This document shows positions 59,352 through 64,000 of a stretch of DNA of 64,000 nt, in pieces. This DNA is from Berberis thunbergii (Eukaryota; Streptophyta; Magnoliopsida; Ranunculales; Berberidaceae), in contig QNQO01005790.1 of NCBI GenBank assembly GCA_003290165.1, positions 124,001 to 188,000 of the forward strand, in the 5' to 3' direction. How positions within the stretch are numbered: the stretch's first letter is position 1; each line of letters starts with the position of its first letter. The notes below the pieces were generated by a model. That model saw only the letters and a program-made list of their open reading frames with translations. It was not told the DNA's origin and searched no databases. The translations under genes and the position numbers were made by a program.

Positions 59352-60156
59352 TGTCACGACCCGATCAACAAAATACTATATTGTCTGCTTTGGGCCCAAG
59401 GCCTGCATGGTTTTAAAACGCGTAGTACTTTGTAGATTCAACCTCGTACATATATAGAACATTACTCTACCCTACCCAGGCGAAGTAGGACTATGATCTC
59501 CCATTTGTAGCTTGTCAACCCTCTTGGGATCCATGGACTTTTAGGTTTCTCCCTCACCCTTCCCTTCAGGTCCGCCCATACAAGAGTATCACAGTCCACC
59601 TCCCCCTTTGGGAGTCCAACGTTTTCATTGGCACACTTCAAGTTGAGTCAAGCTCTGATACCATTATATCATGACCCGATCCACAAAGTACTATATTGTC
59701 TGCTTTGGACCCAAGGCCCGCACAACCCGATTCACAAAGTACTATATTGTCCGTTTTGGATCTACAAAATACTATGCGTTTTAAAGCCGTGCGGGTCTTA
59801 GGCCCAAAATGAACAATATAACACTTTGTGGATCGAGTCGTGACAGAATGGTATCAGAGCTTGACTCAGCCAAAAGTGTGCCAACGAGGACGTTGGGCTC
59901 CCAAGGGGGGTGGACTGTGTTACCCTTGTGTGGGCAGATCTGAGAGGGAGGGTGAGGAAGAAGCCCAAAGCCCATGGATCCCAAGAGAACTGACAAGCTA
60001 CAAAAGGGAAATCATAGTCCCACATCGCCTGGGTGCGGAAGGGTGATGTACTATATATGTACAAGGTTGAATCTACAAAGTACTACGCATTTTAAAGCCG
60101 TGCAGGCCTTGGGCCCAAAGCAGACAATATAGTACTCTGCGGATAGGGTCGTGACA
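59352..60156. mobile_element. Palindromic TRIM-like retroelement with 5-bp target duplication
   Basis: An 805-bp inverted duplication. Each arm has a 110-bp LTR at the outside (59352-59461 and 60047-60156, TGT(T/A)CTATATATGTAC...GTCGTGACA), then an internal region, then a PBS-like TGGTATCAGAGC next to a further LTR part at the centre (minus strand 59663-59652; plus strand 59849-59860). The 5-bp flanks are CACCC at 59347-59351 and CACCC at 60157-60161. Both outer ends are U5-type LTR ends. The centre (about 59667-59845) is a mosaic of partial LTRs in both orientations. No coding capacity; short ORFs here are incidental. Confidence 0.8.
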
Positions 60157-62400
60157 CACCCCTTGTTGTTTACTTCTGATCAGAACAAAAAAAATGGCTT
60201 TAAACAAGGTATCCCACTTCTTATTAAGACTTTTGACTCTATTTAGAAGCAAAAACAAACACCTTCTAAGTTTGCATTTGCAATTGCAACATTTAGAAGA
60301 TAGAATATAGAATCAAGGATACAAAGTTGATAATTTGTCCCGTTGCCACATTTTGATATTCCTACGATATGATCATCTTACTTCCTTTCATAAAGTCCAT
60401 AATCCAATAATTGGTAACTTGTTTCAAACCCATTTTCTTTGGTAGAGAATGTACTTGAACTCCATTTTTCCAGTCAGTGATGGGACAAAACCAACACAAT
60501 CTCCAATTAACTGATTCATGTTTGCCTGTTTATAAGATAAGGCACAGAGAAAGAATAAGCAATTAACTGATTCATGTTTGCCTGCTTCACAAAGTAGATA
60601 TCGATTGATAAATCAACACATGTTTGCTCACATCATGATTGGTAAGGATTCTCTTATGAGTGATGGTCCATAGTAGGAAGTTAACCCCAGAGGAACCAGA
60701 CACCTCCATTAAAAACCCATATGCTAGTAAAACTTTTGTTGTGAAGCTGTTGACTAATTTGACAATGAGAGATTAAGAACTCAAATCAACTACTGAACTG
60801 AAACACCCAGACTTTATATTCCAAACTGAACTGTCACTTTGGTCTTATATATACACATTACAATTCAGAGTGGTGTTTACTATTCATTGCTGACTGGGAC
60901 AAACTAAGGATTAGAGATAAAAGATGACTGGATTGAAAGTTGGGAAATGTCAAAGGTTGAGATTTATTTCATATGATGGCATGTTTGTAAATACAAAACA
61001 TAGAAGGGCAAAATAAATGGAAAAATTGTGAAAGAAATTGGTGGAATGTACATGTGGCGAAGAGAGAAAGTATTGTGTTTTATTTTTTCTCAAAATGAAA
61101 ATTGTCATAACTATCTACGTAGTTGTCGAATTTTGGTAAATGTGATATCGTTGAAATGTTATTTTGAAGATCTTTCCAACAAAACCAATGATCAATAAAA
61201 AAAACTCAAAATTTCAAAATATGATTTTATTATTAAAACATGTAAGTATTTTTAGTAATTTCAAGCCTAAGTATAATATTTTTCAAAGAAATGGATGGAT
61301 ATCCTAATTAACATTCAAACAAAGATATCGAATATTCAATTGATTCTAATTTTAACCGAGTTTGACTAAAAAATTAATATTTTAACCGTAAAATAGGCTT
61401 GCACTTCAAAAAAAATTAGTTTACATTCTAAAATTTGATTTTTTAAGGAAATGATTGAGGGCAATGGGGAATGATGGTAAGGGTGCGAGTGCATGATAAT
61501 TAATAGCAAAATAAAAGCTTCTGGAGTGCCAACAACACGGATAATATGCTAGTATAAATACATACCACATTGGCCTGTCACTTGCAAATTTCATGTAAAT
61601 AAGTACTATTCTAGAGTATATTAGTTTATTTGTCTTTAGAGGGATTTTAATTGGTGAATCGAGCATTGGGGTACTTGATTCAGAATATAGAGACTAAAGG
61701 AGAATTCATAGAAGATGCCATGTCAAAACTTGATTGCCATTTTAGTTTTGATCTGGAGTCAAGTGTTTGACATGCGAAATGGTTTATGTATGGAAACAAA
61801 GCTTGTAGAAGAAGAATAAGGGATAAGTGCATGCATTTGTTAATTGACGTGGATATCTTCTAAGAATCTATTGGTATGTGGAGATAGTATAAAAAAATCA
61901 CATTATTATATAATATTATATATAAATTAAGAAATTCTTGATAATGATGTATGAGGTTAAAGCGACTTAAATAAAAGTAACTAATGCCACAACAATATTC
62001 TGTATAACCTAGTATCTCTGAAGTTGGGGAAATTGTGCACAAGTAACATTGAGGAGGTAGGAAATTATGACATCTTATCCTATCCTTGTTGAATTATCTT
62101 AAGTATATAGGTCTATTGGTAATTTTTGGGGTCAAAACTTTGTTAGTTGATAAGATTTCAACATGAATTGCCAAAAAAAATTGTTGATTTGATTTGAATG
62201 AACACCATAAATTTTGTTGTCATCACAACCTTCTTCCCTGTCCACTACTGCTTGCTCCAATTCTTTATAGTCAACTGGAAAGAAAATTGCCAATGTTGCT
62301 CCAAGGCTATGTACTGTCACGATAAACTTGGCCATTGGGTAATGAAGAAACAATTTCTTCAATTTCTCTCTAATGGTTGTTTCTTGTCCTTTGTTACTTG
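60157..62400. other. Intergenic AT-rich DNA, no gene seen
   Basis: Duplicated CAATTAACTGATTCATGTTTGCCTG phrases lie near 60505 and 60561. No ORF with a recognised domain. Confidence 0.5.
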
Positions 62401-63206
62401 AATGCTTGTGTTGTGGCTTGTTAAGAGGATGGGGCATGAGTATGAAAGTTGCTTTGACTTGCACGGATATCCAGAATGGTGGGGTGACAGACCCCGAAGT
62501 GATGGGAAAGGTGTTGGTGCTGGTCACGGCAGAAGACAGTCAAGTGTTCGAGGCAATGGCTGAGGAACCAAAGGGTATGCATCATGCCAACGCCGTTCAG
62601 ACCAGTTCCGCTGGGGCAGGAATGACCGAGACAGATGCATCCCCACTGCCCGACCTGAATACCGATCAATGGCAGATGCTTTTCCAAATGCTGGGCGGGT
62701 CCAAACCTGCAACGACTGATAAGATGACTGGTAAGCCTTGGATTATTGACACAGGAGCTTCGAATCACATGACTGGCACAATCGGGGATCTCCATGACTT
62801 ACAGGAAATTGCTCAATGTCCCGTAAGATTGCCAGATGGGAGTAGCGACATCGCCACTAAAGAGGGGATGGTCATTCTTGACAAAAATGTTCTTTATGTG
62901 TCAGGGCTAACTTGCAAATTAATTTATGTGTCGCAATTGACTGATCACTATAATTGTTTTGTCCAATTCACTAATGGTCTGTGTGTTATACAGAACCACA
63001 CTTCGAGGATGCTAATTGGTGTGGGTGAAAGACGAGATGGACTCTATTACTTCCTGGGGTTGCCACGGGTTCACGCAATGACGGCCAATAGTGTGGTATC
63101 TCTTGATTTGTGGCATAAGCGATTGGGTCATCCATCTCGACAAGTAACAAAGTTAGTTCCCGAAGTAAGTTCTAGTGAAAGGAACAATACCTTCAATAAA
63201 TTGTGA
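62401..63206 (+). pseudogene. Copia element 2: gag end, protease, GAG-pre-integrase
   Basis: The knuckle and post-knuckle region GHEYESCFDLHGYPEWWGDR lies in one frame (62432 onward, up to a stop at about 62561). The protease follows in another frame, inside the ORF 62373-63206: GKPWIIDTGASNHMTGT, with an intact D-T-G active site. The GAG-pre-integrase part is LDLWHKRLGHPSRQVTKLVP. A frameshift between 62500 and 62580 separates gag from protease. Confidence 0.8.
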
Positions 63207-64000
63207 TGTCTGTCAGAGGGCAAAGCAAAGTAGAGATAAGTTTCATGTTAGTGAACATAAAGCTTCCGCTATTTTTGAAACTATTCACAATGATTTATGG
63301 GGACCTTATAGAACAACTGCCTCTTGTGGTGCTTTTTATTTTTTGACCATCGTTGATGATTTTTCCCGTGCTGTATGGATTTATTTGCTTGTTGACAAGA
63401 AAGAAGTCTCTCATACCCTTAAAATGTTTTTTTTCGATGGTTGAGAGGCAATTTGATAAAGAAGTCAAAATTTTGCGCAGTGATAATGGCACTGAATTCA
63501 CTTGCCTGCAACAATATTTTCTTGATCATGGGATTGTTTTTCAAACGCCTTGTGCGGGAACACCTCAACAAAATGGGCGGGTTGAACGAAAACATCAACA
63601 TATTTTGAACATAGCTCGGGCGCTGCGTTTTCAGGGCTCTCTTCCAATTGAGTTTTAGGGAGAGTGTGTGTTGACAACTGGCTACTTGATCAATAGGACT
63701 CCCTCCTTGATCTTAAATGGGAAAACGCCCTATAGTGTCTTATATGGTAGCGCACCTACTTACGCTCACTTGCGCATTTTTTGGTCCTTGTGTTATGCGC
63801 ATGTGAGGACGAGGGATAAGTTTGCAAGTAGAAGTCGTAAGTGCGTCTTTGTTGGGTACCCTTATGGAAAAAAGGGATGGCGTTTGTATGACTTGGAGAA
63901 ACGAGATTTTTTTGTTTCTCGTAATGTTGTGTTCTCAGAAGGAGTTTTTTCCCTTTGCAGATAATTTTAAATTAGACCACGATGGCCTACCTAATGTTGA
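63175..64000 (+). pseudogene. Copia element 2 integrase, frameshifted, open at window end
   Basis: 63175-63444: zinc-binding end CDVCQRAKQSRDKF, then HNDLWGPYRTTASCGAFYFL and the first catalytic Asp in TIVDDFSRAVWIYLL. After a frame change near 63430: ILRSDNGTEFTCLQQYF, then FQTPCAGTPQQNGRVERKHQ with the catalytic D and E. A TAG sits at 63656-63658 and the same frame then continues LINRTPSLILNGKTPYSVLY and RKCVFVGYPYGKKGWRLYDL. The D-D-E triad is present although the frame is broken. Confidence 0.85.

Larger units (their letters stand above)
62401..64000 (+). mobile_element. Second Ty1-copia element, 5' truncated, runs off the window
   Basis: Begins within the gag zinc-knuckle region; no LTR or PBS was found upstream in the window. 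It continues through protease and integrase to the window end. The sequence differs from copia element 1 (different protease and integrase residues), so it is another family. Two frame changes and one stop within 1.6 kb show it is inactive, but it is better preserved than element 1. Confidence 0.85.

Noticed and set aside
59781..60064. Overlapping ORFs in the 59.8-60.1 kb region
   Set aside because: They lie inside the TRIM palindrome; TRIM elements are non-coding.

Overview
The window is nuclear DNA from a flowering plant. The evidence is a multi-exon host gene with GT-AG introns, plant-type transposons (CACTA, Mutator-like, Ty1-copia, Ty3-gypsy of the Tat type, LINE, TRIM) and fragments of plant-specific genes such as TIFY8. 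The species cannot be told from the sequence. No tRNA, rRNA or CRISPR array was seen.

The window contains one clearly intact host gene, a seven-exon WD40 gene of the STRAP family on the + strand. Its start codon is at 36909 and its stop ends at 47280. The seven exons join in phase to give 349 codons plus a stop. Its introns carry old LINE pieces, a foldback element, telomere-like hexamers and an A-rich microsatellite.

The main structure is a three-level nest of DNA transposons ending about 500 bp upstream of that start codon. The outermost is a Mutator-like element (about 8726-36401) with roughly 0.7 kb terminal inverted repeats and a decayed transposase C-terminus with a zinc knuckle. Inside it lies a CACTA element (10243-34650, ends CACTACAAGA). 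Inside that lies a second CACTA element (18477-33848, ends CACTACACCAAAA, perfect 3-bp target duplication AAT). Both CACTA elements carry host gene pieces. The outer one holds, all on the + strand and in order, RPL11, TIFY8, RRP36 and, beyond the inner insertion, ATP-citrate lyase B. The inner one holds a SEC14/CRAL-TRIO fragment, a VAL-like exon, unidentified exons, a two-exon Ole e 1-like ORF that is still open, and a decayed plant CACTA protein of the Transposase_24 type.

Layout: 0.7-2.3 kb LINE remnant (-); 2.7-7.2 kb decayed gypsy/Tat element (-) with one LTR; 7.8 kb foldback element; 8.7-36.4 kb transposon nest; 36.9-47.3 kb STRAP; 49-51.3 kb pyrimidine-rich repeats and a tandem array of hairpin units; 53.06-57.7 kb degenerate copia element with two LTRs; 59.35-60.16 kb palindromic TRIM-like insertion with the 5-bp duplication CACCC; 62.4-64 kb second copia element (+), cut by the window end.

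Apart from STRAP and possibly the Ole e 1-like ORF, the coding traces are transposon genes or captured exons and most are broken. The two least ordinary objects are the exon-shuffling nested CACTA pair and the palindromic TRIM, whose two outer ends are both U5-type LTR ends.
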